Notes: generated from the sequence alone by a model not told the origin. A DNA stretch of 26,254 nt from CAMQVM01 sp044433365 (GCA_044433365.1 JAWXTR010000033.1:1-26254), one strand, 5' to 3'. Shown: positions 10,433 to 17,904, counted from the stretch's first letter. Numbers and translations are program-made.

Positions 10433-11398
10433 ATGTTTTTTTTATCTTTTTCATCAAAACAGAGAATTGTTTTGACTAGTGTCGTTTTTTCTATTTCAGT
10501 TTTGGTCTCTCTCCCCTACTCTTTTGCTCAAAATTTAAAAAATGAGCAAAGTATTCCTAATCCAAAGCAGTTAGTAGCCCTTACTATTGCTAAAATGGAC
10601 GGAGAAGTAGCCGCTGGAGAGTTTGTAAAAGAGAGTTTACCAGATTATAACTCAACAAATGTATATCACATGATGTATCTTCCCAAAAATTACAAAAAGG
10701 GAGAGAAATATCCTGTAATAATCGAGCTAACGGGTAATAAATTTCCACTTACAGGCTCTACGGGTAGGTGTGAAGATGCGCATTTAGGGTATTGCACAAC
10801 CTTAGGCAACGATTTTATTTGGGCTGTTGCTCCATATATTGCAGAGGGGGGCAAAGAGCTACAACTTAATTGGTGGGGAGATGAAAAACTCACTGTCGAT
10901 TATCTAAAAAAATTAGTCGACCATATTGTAACTGATTATGATGGCGATAGCAATAACGTAATTTTGTGTGGTTTTTCCCGTGGCTCTATTGGAGTTAGTT
11001 ATATTGGGCTTTGCGATGATGAAGTTGCAAAACTGTGGCGAGGATTTTTATCGCACGACCATTTTGATGGTCAAAAATCGTGGGGAAAAAGCTGGGCTTC
11101 CGACTTGGAAAGCTACAGAAAAGAGGCTGCTGTGCGCCTAAAACGACTCGATGGTCGTCAGTGGTATCTCTCATGTAATGGAAGAGAAAACGATTACCGT
11201 GAAGCTATTGAAGATATGAGGGCAGATAAGTATGGTGAGTTTATCTACGCCCCTTTCTCAATGGAAGAATATATAAATATTGATGGAAAGATTATCCCTC
11301 ATGCCCACAACGACCTATGGCCATCATACGATATCGCCCCCTCAACTGCTTTAAGAGAGTGGATTTATCGTTTGGTAGGGCTGAAAGTTAATTATTAG
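10433..11398 (+). CDS. Secreted alpha/beta-hydrolase (esterase-like)
   Basis: A 321-residue exported protein with a signal peptide (about 1-33, ending YSFAQ). The nucleophile elbow GFSRG (residues 180-184, Ser182) and a late His (PHAHND, His290 or His292) fit an alpha/beta-hydrolase catalytic triad. The early MMYLPKNYKKGEKYPVII strand resembles secreted carbohydrate-esterase-like enzymes of Bacteroidota. It could remove acyl groups from glycans, but it could also be a peptidase-like member of the fold. It follows the terminator after susD2, so it probably has its own promoter. It converges with the next gene, 14 bp away. Confidence 0.8.
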   Translation: MFFLSFSSKQRIVLTSVVFSISVLVSLPYSFAQNLKNEQSIPNPKQLVALTIAKMDGEVAAGEFVKESLPDYNSTNVYHMMYLPKNYKKGEKYPVIIELTGNKFPLTGSTGRCEDAHLGYCTTLGNDFIWAVAPYIAEGGKELQLNWWGDEKLTVDYLKKLVDHIVTDYDGDSNNVILCGFSRGSIGVSYIGLCDDEVAKLWRGFLSHDHFDGQKSWGKSWASDLESYRKEAAVRLKRLDGRQWYLSCNGRENDYREAIEDMRADKYGEFIYAPFSMEEYINIDGKIIPHAHNDLWPSYDIAPSTALREWIYRLVGLKVNY

Positions 11399-11412
11399 TC
11401 TACGCTAAACTT

Positions 11413-11781
11413 CTAGGGAAGCTCTTTCTTTAGAAATATTCTATTAATAACCCAGTAGCAGAGTGAACCAGCAATATAACAAAATAGATCCAACCAATCA
11501 GCAGTGCTTTCCTTATATAAGGGGGTAATCACCTCCCAAAAAATACCGCAAATTATAGCTAATATTAGAATATGATGCAGCTTATCTATTCTTGTTACGT
11601 ATGGTCGAAAGAGAACCAATGTTATATTTGCCAACGACATAAATACTATTATTGCAAGAAAATCATTGAAATGAAACATTAAGAAGTTACCTCCAATCAT
11701 CGATTTCAAAAACAGTTGGTTTATCCAATATATTGCTGCACAAGTAATAAATATTGCAATATCAAATATAATTATATTCAC
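11413..11781 (-). CDS. Small VanZ-like multi-pass membrane protein
   Basis: A 122-residue protein with about four hydrophobic helices and the motif ESTADWLDLFCYIAGSL near the C-terminus. This resembles the acidic/aromatic signature of VanZ-like small membrane proteins, some of which are annotated in Bacteroidota without firm function. The start is GTG at 11781, four bases after the stop of the upstream zinc-ribbon gene, which implies translational coupling. It is the last gene of the minus-strand operon. Function unknown. Confidence 0.7.
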   Translation of the reverse strand: MNIIIFDIAIFITCAAIYWINQLFLKSMIGGNFLMFHFNDFLAIIVFMSLANITLVLFRPYVTRIDKLHHILILAIICGIFWEVITPLYKESTADWLDLFCYIAGSLCYWVINRIFLKKELP

Positions 11782-11785
11782 AATG

Positions 11786-12097
11786 TTATAGAAGCGAGAT
11801 AAAGTACATAAATGCTAAGAAAATAATAGAAATTACAATTAATATTTTTGCAATAAATGCACCCCAATTTGTCTGCTGCTCATTTTCGACATAGACAACT
11901 TTGGGTTTAGTATCATTTTTATAATAATCAACCTTGGTCTCTTCTACTATTATTTCGGGTTCTCTTTCTACTACTATAACCTCTGCTTCTGGCTTAAAAG
12001 TTGCCGTATTTCCACAATATGGACATACATACGCATTTTGTTCATCATTCAGGTTCATTACACCTCCGCAAACTGAGCATTTCGAATTTTGTTGCAT
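11786..12097 (-). CDS. Zinc-ribbon protein with C-terminal membrane anchor
   Basis: A 103-residue protein. Residues 1-30 form a zinc ribbon with Cys7/Cys10 and Cys25/Cys28 (KCSVC ... VCPYC). An acidic Val/Glu-rich linker (34-75) follows, then one transmembrane helix (about 79-101). The first 30 residues are clearly duplicated in the gene at 12431-12892, and the DNA just upstream keeps the last codons of the gene that precedes that copy. The layout recalls YdjG of B. subtilis, which anchors an SPFH partner. Role inferred, not shown. Confidence 0.8.
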   Translation of the reverse strand: MQQNSKCSVCGGVMNLNDEQNAYVCPYCGNTATFKPEAEVIVVEREPEIIVEETKVDYYKNDTKPKVVYVENEQQTNWGAFIAKILIVISIIFLAFMYFISLL

Positions 12098-12117
12098 ATC
12101 TTACTTTTTTGAGTTTA

Positions 12118-12161
12118 GAGGAGTTCTAAATTCTGGATTTTGAGAGATTTTAGAAGTTCCC
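12118..12161. repeat. Family B miniature (ends only)
   Basis: This 44-bp segment joins a left B end (GGAGTTCTAAATTCTGG) to a right B end (TTTTAGAAGTTCCC) with the 120-bp centre missing. It can form a hairpin. It begins exactly where homology to the 12896-12914 region stops, so it marks a rearrangement breakpoint next to the duplicated zinc-ribbon gene. Confidence 0.75.
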
Positions 12162-12187
12162 TTTATATATTTTATCCATACTAATTA

Positions 12188-12306
12188 GGCGGATTAGCAA
12201 AACCCCTTTTGCGGATTTGCCTCACAATTTTTGAAAAAAATTGTGCGCTCAGTGGTCTCGAAGAGCCACTGAAAGCGTGTTTTTGTTCACTTTTTTTTAA
12301 AAAGTG
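12188..12306. repeat. Cluster of four hairpins (D region)
   Basis: Four inverted repeats lie nose to tail: GGCGGATTAGCAAAA with TTTTGCGGATTTGCC (12188-12222), CACAATTTTT with AAAAATTGTG (12223-12245), CAGTGG..CTC with GAG..CCACTG (12250-12271), and CACTTTTTT with AAAAAGTG (12288-12306). No ORF is present. Together with the terminator at 12323 they fill the 333-bp gap between the two zinc-ribbon genes. Confidence 0.6.
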
Positions 12307-12322
12307 TAGATAAAGTTTTTTG

Positions 12323-12363
12323 ATTACTCCTTTTTTGCACTTTTGTGCAAAAAAAGAGGTAAT
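12323..12363 (-). terminator. Hairpin terminator after the zinc-ribbon/PH gene
   Basis: ATTACTCCTTTTTTGCAC pairs with GTGCAAAAAAAGAGGTAAT around a TTTT loop, with only one or two mismatches. It lies about 68 bp downstream of the minus-strand gene ending at 12431, so it could end the SPFH transcript before the second zinc-ribbon gene. Confidence 0.6.
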
Positions 12364-12430
12364 TCAGAGGTTTTACAGACACATAACTATTTGTATATAA
12401 ACTTGATAGTAGTTTTGCGAAAGACCCTAA

Positions 12431-12892
12431 TTATAGATCTGTTTGTCTATGAATAAGGTCAATAATTTGTCCTCTTCCCGATACAATAAATTTATACTGT
12501 ATACCTTTGTCTATTGTTACATTTAGACCATTTGCTAATATACTGTTAGGTGCTTCAATATAAATTATATTGTCATAGTATATTATTACTTCTGTTTTTT
12601 GAAAGTTAAACGCATGAGTTTTGAAGTGCATCCTATCGCTATATAATTTTATGTGACCACCAAGACTTATTGACTCTTTATAGAGATTTGCTGGTTTTTC
12701 AAAAAGAACAACATTAGAAGGTAATTTTGGTTTAGATTCTATATTCTTCGTAACTATTGGGGTCTTAAATTCTATTTTAGGTTCATTATTTATATAGATA
12801 ATATTATCGCAATAGGGGCACAAAAATTGTGTTTGCTCGCTGTTTAGAATCATTACACCACCACAATTAGGACATTTCGAATTTTGTTGCAT
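12431..12892 (-). CDS. Zinc-ribbon protein with GRAM/PH-like C-terminal domain
   Basis: A 153-residue cytoplasmic protein. The N-terminal zinc ribbon has Cys7, Cys10, Cys25 and Cys28 (KCPNC ... LCPYC). From about residue 60, a beta-rich domain (VVLFEKPANLYKES ... HIKLYSDRMHFKTH ... EVIIYYDNIIYIEA) looks like a GRAM/PH fold that may bind membrane lipid or a protein partner. The start is three bases after the stop of the four-helix membrane gene, so the genes are coupled. Fold assignment is by eye. Confidence 0.75.
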   Translation of the reverse strand: MQQNSKCPNCGGVMILNSEQTQFLCPYCDNIIYINNEPKIEFKTPIVTKNIESKPKLPSNVVLFEKPANLYKESISLGGHIKLYSDRMHFKTHAFNFQKTEVIIYYDNIIYIEAPNSILANGLNVTIDKGIQYKFIVSGRGQIIDLIHRQTDL

Positions 12893-12895
12893 ATC

Positions 12896-13603
12896 TTACT
12901 TTTTTGAGTTTATATATTCAATTAGGCTATTAATTTTTTCAAGTACCGAGCGAGTCAAATCCTCGTTAGTAGGTGATGTTTCGATTAATGCAGCCATTTC
13001 AACAATCTCATCGAGTGAAGAAGAGATATAACTATCTCCACTCATTATCGCTCCATTGAAACGAACCTTATCAGATAGTAGTTGTAGTTTTGTCTCTATT
13101 GTACATTTTACAGTCTCGCCGGTTTGAGCAAATTTAATACTCTTTTTTACCTGTTGCTGGAATCTAAACATATCAACTTTCTGCTCTTTTAGAATCTCAT
13201 CTCTAACCTTTGCCTCTCTGTCATTCTCTTGCTGAACTGCTCCAGCTTGAGCAGTAATAAGAGCTAAAATAGCATATATTGAAGGGATTATAATCTGACC
13301 TATATAGTAGTATTTAGTATCTATCAACTCGGTTAGCAGTAGAGAATATAGAATCAACCAAATTGTCATAAACACCAATGGCTTAATGATTAGATTGGCA
13401 ATAGCAATGGTTTGAACATTATAATTTTTGCTTTTGGTTGCGATATATATAGCATTAATTCCCACAAGCTCAAGCAAAAAGATAAGAGCAATATTCACTT
13501 TATATAGCTCGCTCATCTGCTCTGGACAAATAAGGTAAATTATTAAGGCTGTTGCTATTACAGCAATAGCTGAAATTATTATATTTATACTCTTTAGCTT
13601 CAT
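12896..13603 (-). CDS. Four-helix membrane protein with cytoplasmic helical tail
   Basis: A 235-residue protein with four predicted membrane helices (about 7-27, 35-56, 66-91, 97-120), a charged coiled-coil-like stretch (124-160) and a soluble C-terminal part ending EYINSKK. I recognise no family. It sits 12 bp after the SPFH gene and 3 bp before the zinc-ribbon/PH gene, so it is a constant neighbour here and may be the membrane platform of the complex. The last codons reappear upstream of the second zinc-ribbon gene as a duplication scar. Confidence 0.75.
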   Translation of the reverse strand: MKLKSINIIISAIAVIATALIIYLICPEQMSELYKVNIALIFLLELVGINAIYIATKSKNYNVQTIAIANLIIKPLVFMTIWLILYSLLLTELIDTKYYYIGQIIIPSIYAILALITAQAGAVQQENDREAKVRDEILKEQKVDMFRFQQQVKKSIKFAQTGETVKCTIETKLQLLSDKVRFNGAIMSGDSYISSSLDEIVEMAALIETSPTNEDLTRSVLEKINSLIEYINSKK

Positions 13604-13615
13604 AATATCTCTATT

Positions 13616-14803
13616 TTATAGGTTTGGGATTTGAGGTGGTAGAAATTGCAAATTAGACATTAAGGTGGTGGATGTAGAGATTTCGCTCCATCCTGCCATT
13701 CCCTGTTGCCAATATAATGTAGATGAGGTTATTGCACCCGAATTTACACCATTTTGAATATAATCTAAGCTAACTGGACCCACTTGTTGCCCATTTATAG
13801 CAAGATAATAGGTTGCTATTGTTGGAATTGGAATTGGTGGTGGTGTGGTTGTCTGCGCTTGGTTAAAGGTGTTTTGCATAGTTTGACCCATCGTCTGACC
13901 AACTCCTGCTCCCATTGTTAGCCCCATGCCAAGATTCATCATATTGCCTGCCGCTCCCCCTTCGTTTTTTGCAACATTATCCATTATATCAAATTGTCTC
14001 TCTTGTGAGTAGTTAACACCCAACTTATCGAGGCGTTTTCGCTCTGCAAGTCCTTTGGTTTGCTCTTTAAGGACAGTTGTGTAATCCTCTGACAAGTTGT
14101 AATTTTCAATAGCGAAGTTACTTATTTTTATACCATAACTTTCCAAAGCTGAGTTGATTGACACTTCTACTTTCGACTCTATTTGGTTCTTATTTCGTTG
14201 AAGTGATACAATTGATAGCTGATCTGTATCCACAATATTTGATATAGCTTGAGATATAAGAGATGATATTTTTTGGCGGAAATATTTTAACATATCATCT
14301 GTTGAGAAGCTATGCAAAGTTCCTACAAGTTTCATCAGCAATAGCTCACCATCATCAATTTTAATATTATATCCTCCTCGAGCACCAATAATAAATTCGG
14401 CTCCCATAGAATGATCGAATATTGGCAAATCTCCCAAACCCCAAAGTGTTGGGCGTTCAGTCTCTACATTTACAAACCAAATCTCTGCTGTATGGTGTGT
14501 TGTACCACCTGTAGCTGCATTAAGAAATCTATCTAATATTGGAATATTAGATGTTTGTAGTTTGTATGGTTCACCCGTTGGTGGAATTGTGTGAGCTAAT
14601 ACTCCGTTTAGAAATAGGTAGGCTCGTTGTGTGTGATGCACAACGACAACTGCTCCATTTTTAATATTATCAAAGGTATACTTATATACCATTTGGTCGT
14701 TGCTAGATGGTCGCCAGAAGATAGTTCCTCCAACCCAACCCGAGCTTGTAGACTCAGATGTTTGACCATCATAAGTCTTTGTAATTCGTGAAAATAGTGC
14801 CAT
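13616..14803 (-). CDS. SPFH-domain protein with C-terminal GYF-like domain (YdjI/COG4260-like)
   Basis: A 395-residue protein beginning MALFSRITK. It has a YdjI-type SPFH region (about 30-240: FWRPSSNDQMVYKYTFDNI, VVVHHTQRAYLFLNG, GLGDLPIFDHSMGAEFIIGA), a helical stretch to about 275, and a Gly/Met/Gln-rich linker (about 285-325). A GYF_2-like module follows from about 332 (YYLAINGQQVGPVS ... LYWQQGMAGWSEI). SPFH proteins scaffold membrane domains. YdjI of B. subtilis works with PspA and YdjG in envelope stress. First gene of a five-gene minus-strand group. Element A2 ends 30 bp upstream of the ATG. Confidence 0.9.
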   Translation of the reverse strand: MALFSRITKTYDGQTSESTSSGWVGGTIFWRPSSNDQMVYKYTFDNIKNGAVVVVHHTQRAYLFLNGVLAHTIPPTGEPYKLQTSNIPILDRFLNAATGGTTHHTAEIWFVNVETERPTLWGLGDLPIFDHSMGAEFIIGARGGYNIKIDDGELLLMKLVGTLHSFSTDDMLKYFRQKISSLISQAISNIVDTDQLSIVSLQRNKNQIESKVEVSINSALESYGIKISNFAIENYNLSEDYTTVLKEQTKGLAERKRLDKLGVNYSQERQFDIMDNVAKNEGGAAGNMMNLGMGLTMGAGVGQTMGQTMQNTFNQAQTTTPPPIPIPTIATYYLAINGQQVGPVSLDYIQNGVNSGAITSSTLYWQQGMAGWSEISTSTTLMSNLQFLPPQIPNL

Positions 14804-14833
14804 ATTTTGATTTTTTTAATGGGAGTTCTAATA

Positions 14834-14996
14834 AGTAGTGTAAAACAATTATTGCCATATTCTTAATAGCACTCTTGGAGCGATATTTTTCACTATTAAA
14901 TCTCAATATAGAACCACTATATTTTCGATTCAATAGCAAAAAATCTCATCTCCAATAGCACTTTTAAAAATACACCAATAATTATTTTACCCTACT
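14834..14996 (-). repeat. Family A element A2
   Basis: A 163-bp copy flanked by TA on both sides (14832-14833 and 14997-14998). Excising it with one TA leaves TTCTAATAATTGG, which matches the intact B end at 15236 (CCAATTATTAGAAG in inverse). This fixes both the element borders and a 2-bp TA target duplication. Oriented so that its right end faces the SPFH gene 30 bp away. Confidence 0.9.
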
Positions 14997-15088
14997 TAAT
15001 TGGTTTTATTCGATTTTTAATTTTGAGGTTTTAGATTTGGATTTTGCAAAATATGAGCGTAGCGGTGCCTACGTAAGCATTTTGTTAA

Positions 15089-15252
15089 GGGGAGTTCTAG
15101 GTGATTGGTTTTGTTCGATTTTTTATTTTGAGGTTTTAGATTTGGATTTTACAAAATGTGGGCGTAGCGGTGACTACGGTGCATTTTGTAAAATTCAAAG
15201 GTGAAGCCTCAAAATGAAAAAGCGTTAAAATCCAATTATTAGAAGTTCCCTT
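15089..15252. repeat. Complete nested family B element
   Basis: A 164-bp element with ends GGGGAGTTCTAG and AGAAGTTCCCTT, flanked by TAA on each side (15086-15088 and 15253-15255), or TTAA if the border is moved by one base. The centre holds TTTTACAAAATG with CATTTTGTAAAA and the hairpin CGTAG/CTACG, so the whole element can fold as one long imperfect hairpin. It interrupts another B copy in the middle of that copy's central stem. Confidence 0.87.
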
Positions 15253-15312
15253 TAATTCAAAGATGAAGCCTCAAAATGGAAAAGCGTTAAAATCCAATTT
15301 TTAGAAGTTCCC

Positions 15313-17184
15313 TTAACGTTTTTCCCCTCTCATATTGATTGTATAGCTATCATTCCAAAACCATCCCCACACCTCAACATCAGCATAACCCGACTTAGAG
15401 AAGTATTCGGCTTTACAATATTTCGGTTCAATTACAGTATTGCCAAATAGGTCGACATAACCCCATGGGTCGTTTGAAGCCTTAATATTAAATTTATAGG
15501 GTATCAAATCTGAGGGTCTATAAACAAATCTACCTTTTTTATCTGTATTCATAGAGATATTCTTTTTATAAATTGTAAATCCCTCATCCCTTATGATAAT
15601 TTTATCATAAAGTGTGGTCACTTGCGAACCATCAGCAACTTTATATGCAGCGAAACCCTCATCTACTCTAGCAATTAGAAATTCGCTATTGTATTCACTT
15701 ATCTCATTACAAGATATTGGTATAACTACCTCTCCATTCTGATTTATTAATCCATATTTTGCTACTCTTTCAACCTCTTTCGACACCTTTGCCATATTGT
15801 GATTGAATCTGCTAACAGTTGTATATTCAGCATTTATCAAAATATCGCCTACGGGATTTTTGAAGCCATATTTTCTTCCCTCTTTGTATGGTATATATTC
15901 CGAATCTTTATATATAAATCTTTGAGATATAGTAGAATATACGATATACTTAGCTCCTCTATATACAGTAAAACTATCCTCAGTGGCTTCTATATTGTCG
16001 TATGCTACTTGACAAAGCTCCTTACCATTATATGAAAGTCCAAATTGATTATTGAGTTGTAGTATCGTGTAACCATTGTTAAAAACAGCTAACGAATCAT
16101 ATTTAACTGGGTATATTTCAGAAAAAGAGCTGCTAAAAAGACCCCATTTATTATCCTTTTTGACAGAAATATCTTTTGTGGTTAACTGAGAGATATTGTC
16201 ATAAATAGGCTCTAATTTTAGTATACCATCCGTTATAACTCCAAACTTTCCGTCTTTTTTAATAAAGAGACTACTTGAGTCAAGTGGAGCTATAGATTGA
16301 TACTCTGCATCTAACAACATCTTATACTCTTTATCAAGCAATCCAAAATTTTCACCTTTTAATGAAAGATAGAAGTTTTCGTTAAGCGGTATTACCTCAT
16401 CGTAAGCGTATTTTGCCTTTGTGTGATTAAGAAAAGGGGTTGCTAATAGGATATATAGTATAATTACGATAGGTATAAGTATCGCTGCTGCGATAATATA
16501 AGATTTGTTTCGCTTTTTCTTGGCTTCGCTCTCCCTTATTAACTCTTGTTCCTTTTGCTCTTGGAGTTTTCTTTGTTGTTGCTCTTGTTGCTCATTCTCT
16601 ATTCTTTTCTTTTCTTGCTCTATCCTTAATACTTCAAGTTTGGGTTGCTTAATATCTTCAATTATTCTATGAGCAATCTCTTGAGCCGAGATATTTTGAA
16701 TTGTCTCTTGATTCTCCTTAGGAGCATCACAGTAGTTGTACCATATCAATTCGCCATCGCTATCGAGAAGAAATTGATCTAACGAAGGGGTAAGATTATA
16801 TGTTCCGTATAACGACAGTTTACCGATTATTTTGCATAATTCCACTTCAAGAGCATCAAGGTCTGCACTATCCTTAATAATATCAATTTGATCTATTATT
16901 TTTGATAATATAGGTCCAGAGATATACTCCATTATGTAGTAATATTCAGTGGTATCTATAAATAATATCTTAGCAAATCCAACATTATCGCCTTCGGCTT
17001 GACTAACATTAAACATCATCATCGCCTTTTTGACAAATTGCTCTTTCTGCTCTAAATCAATTAATCTTTTTCGAACTAACTGCTTGCCATTATCACCTTG
17101 AATTAACTCCACGATATACCTATCATTTTGACTTAATTCAAAAATAACTCGTTCCTTGCCTGAACTTTTATAAATATATGACAT
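15313..17184 (-). CDS. Kinase-like N-domain, coiled coil, TM helix and WG repeats
   Basis: A 623-residue single-pass membrane protein. Residues 1-155 resemble a very degenerate protein-kinase-type fold: IMEYISG looks like a hinge, and LTPSLDQFLLDSDGELIW sits where a catalytic loop would be but lacks the HRD and DFG motifs, so it is likely a pseudokinase. Residues 180-227 form a Gln/Glu/Lys-rich coiled coil and 229-250 a TM helix. Seven WG-type repeats (about 277-623, e.g. KFGVITDG, KWGLFSSS, KYGLINQNGEVVIP, PWGYVDLFGNTVIEPKY) form the other side. It may sense ligands across the inner membrane. The long leader upstream appears structured. Kinase ancestry is my inference. Confidence 0.85.
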   Translation of the reverse strand: MSYIYKSSGKERVIFELSQNDRYIVELIQGDNGKQLVRKRLIDLEQKEQFVKKAMMMFNVSQAEGDNVGFAKILFIDTTEYYYIMEYISGPILSKIIDQIDIIKDSADLDALEVELCKIIGKLSLYGTYNLTPSLDQFLLDSDGELIWYNYCDAPKENQETIQNISAQEIAHRIIEDIKQPKLEVLRIEQEKKRIENEQQEQQQRKLQEQKEQELIRESEAKKKRNKSYIIAAAILIPIVIILYILLATPFLNHTKAKYAYDEVIPLNENFYLSLKGENFGLLDKEYKMLLDAEYQSIAPLDSSSLFIKKDGKFGVITDGILKLEPIYDNISQLTTKDISVKKDNKWGLFSSSFSEIYPVKYDSLAVFNNGYTILQLNNQFGLSYNGKELCQVAYDNIEATEDSFTVYRGAKYIVYSTISQRFIYKDSEYIPYKEGRKYGFKNPVGDILINAEYTTVSRFNHNMAKVSKEVERVAKYGLINQNGEVVIPISCNEISEYNSEFLIARVDEGFAAYKVADGSQVTTLYDKIIIRDEGFTIYKKNISMNTDKKGRFVYRPSDLIPYKFNIKASNDPWGYVDLFGNTVIEPKYCKAEYFSKSGYADVEVWGWFWNDSYTINMRGEKR

Positions 17185-17189
17185 AATTT

Positions 17190-17494
17190 TGGGTGACTAC
17201 TACGCCTATCAGATCCTCCGATATAGAATATAAAACAGAAGAAAGCGTGAGGACTTGTCTGCAATCCATCAAGAAACAGGCATCGCCAGAAGCCACTCAG
17301 AGATAGATTCGAGAAACAATACTCACGCTGAACAATATGTAGTGGTGCGACAATAATGCCGCACCGAAACATATGAAACAGAAAATGAGCGTTACATTGT
17401 CTCTTATCCCTCTGAAAAAACTGAAACTGGCGATTTCGTCTCATAGGATAAAAAGCAAAACGCTTTCTATTACAACCGACTATTACTCCTGTCG
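17190..17494 (-). ncRNA. Putative structured RNA or long 5' leader, unclassified
   Basis: About 300 bases between a TATCTTTG promoter and the WG gene are noticeably richer in G+C than the flanks and hold nested helices on the minus strand. ACCGAC pairs with GTCGGT (17475-17496). GGTGCG pairs with CGCACC (17344-17365). AGCGTGAG pairs with CTCACGCT (17322-17329 with 17244-17251). AATCTATC pairs with GATGGATT inside that (17302-17309 with 17263-17270). I do not see the conserved motifs of RNase P RNA, tmRNA or SRP RNA. It may be a free RNA, or a regulatory leader for the gene whose ATG follows at 17184. Confidence 0.5.
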
Positions 17495-17500
17495 GTAGTG

Positions 17501-17535
17501 CAAAGATAAACATTTTTTTTAATGCAACGCTCAAA
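17501..17535 (-). promoter_or_regulatory. Bacteroidota promoter for the structured RNA / WG gene
   Basis: On the minus strand TATCTTTG (17508-17501) matches the -7 consensus TAnnTTTG. TTTG lies 23 bases further up (17535-17532), slightly longer than the usual spacing, and a TTG at 17527 gives a shorter one. Transcription would begin close to CACTACCGAC, at the first helix of the RNA. Confidence 0.65.
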
Positions 17536-17559
17536 ATGAGTATTATTTCTCTTTATATA

Positions 17560-17722
17560 AGTAGCGTAAAACAATTATTGCCATATTTTTAACAACACTC
17601 TTGGAGCGATATTTTTTACTATTAAATCTCAATGTAGAATAACTATATTTTCAATTCAATAGCAAAAAATCTCATATCCAATAGCACTATTAAAAACACA
17701 CCAATAATTATTTTACCCTACT
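17560..17722 (-). repeat. Family A element A3
   Basis: A 163-bp copy with AGTAGCGTAAAACAATTATTG at one end and the ATTATTTTACCCTACT end at the other, flanked by TA/TA. Its right end points to the promoter at 17501-17535, 25 bp away. It differs from A2 and A5 by scattered substitutions and is closest to A4 in the centre. Confidence 0.9.
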
Positions 17723-17736
17723 TAAATATACAACCA

Positions 17737-17874
17737 TTTTAAAAAAGTGGGTGACCCACAATCAAAAATCCAGACCATCACCCCTGCTCACAAACGTTAT
17801 GAGTGGGGGTATTGGTCTGGATTGTGTAATTTTAAGTAAATTTCTTTACTTTTGGGTCACTCTCTTTTTTAAAA
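17737..17874. repeat. Inverted-repeat element C with strong inner hairpin
   Basis: A 138-bp segment whose ends are inverted repeats: TTTTAAAAAAGTGGGTGACC, and at the other end the inverse of TTTTAAAAAAGAGAGTGACC (two mismatches). Inside, AATCCAGACCA pairs with TGGTCTGGATT (17767-17823), extended by CCCC/GGGGG. It lies 30 bp past the GH27 stop, between an A copy and a B end, and may act as a terminator for GH27. Single copy in the window. Confidence 0.65.
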
Positions 17875-17894
17875 TCCAATTTTTAGAAGTTCCC
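17871..17894. repeat. Solo right end of a family B element
   Basis: AAAATCCAATTTTTAGAAG followed by TTCCC matches the right end of the B copy at 15289-15312. The left part is missing: element C abuts it. It lies 10 bp past the GH27 stop codon. Confidence 0.7.
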
Positions 17895-17904
17895 TTAATA
17901 CACT

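Larger units (their letters stand above)
14821..15312. repeat. Family B element (B1 type) carrying two nested insertions
   Basis: The host copy starts GGGAGTTCTAA (14821) and ends TTTTTAGAAGTTCCC (15312). It is split by element A2 (14834-14996) and by a complete second B element (15089-15252). Removing both, with one copy of each target duplication, leaves about 160 bp, the family length. The right end touches the stop codon of the WG-repeat gene (TAA at 15313-15315 on the minus strand is followed at once by GGGAAC). This complex fills the whole gap between the SPFH and WG genes. Confidence 0.85.

Noticed and set aside
17133..17534. 133-codon minus-strand reading frame upstream of the WG gene
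   Set aside because: It overlaps the WG gene start in another frame, is rich in Phe/Cys/Arg without a recognisable domain, and covers the promoter and the paired RNA helices. I treat it as fortuitous.
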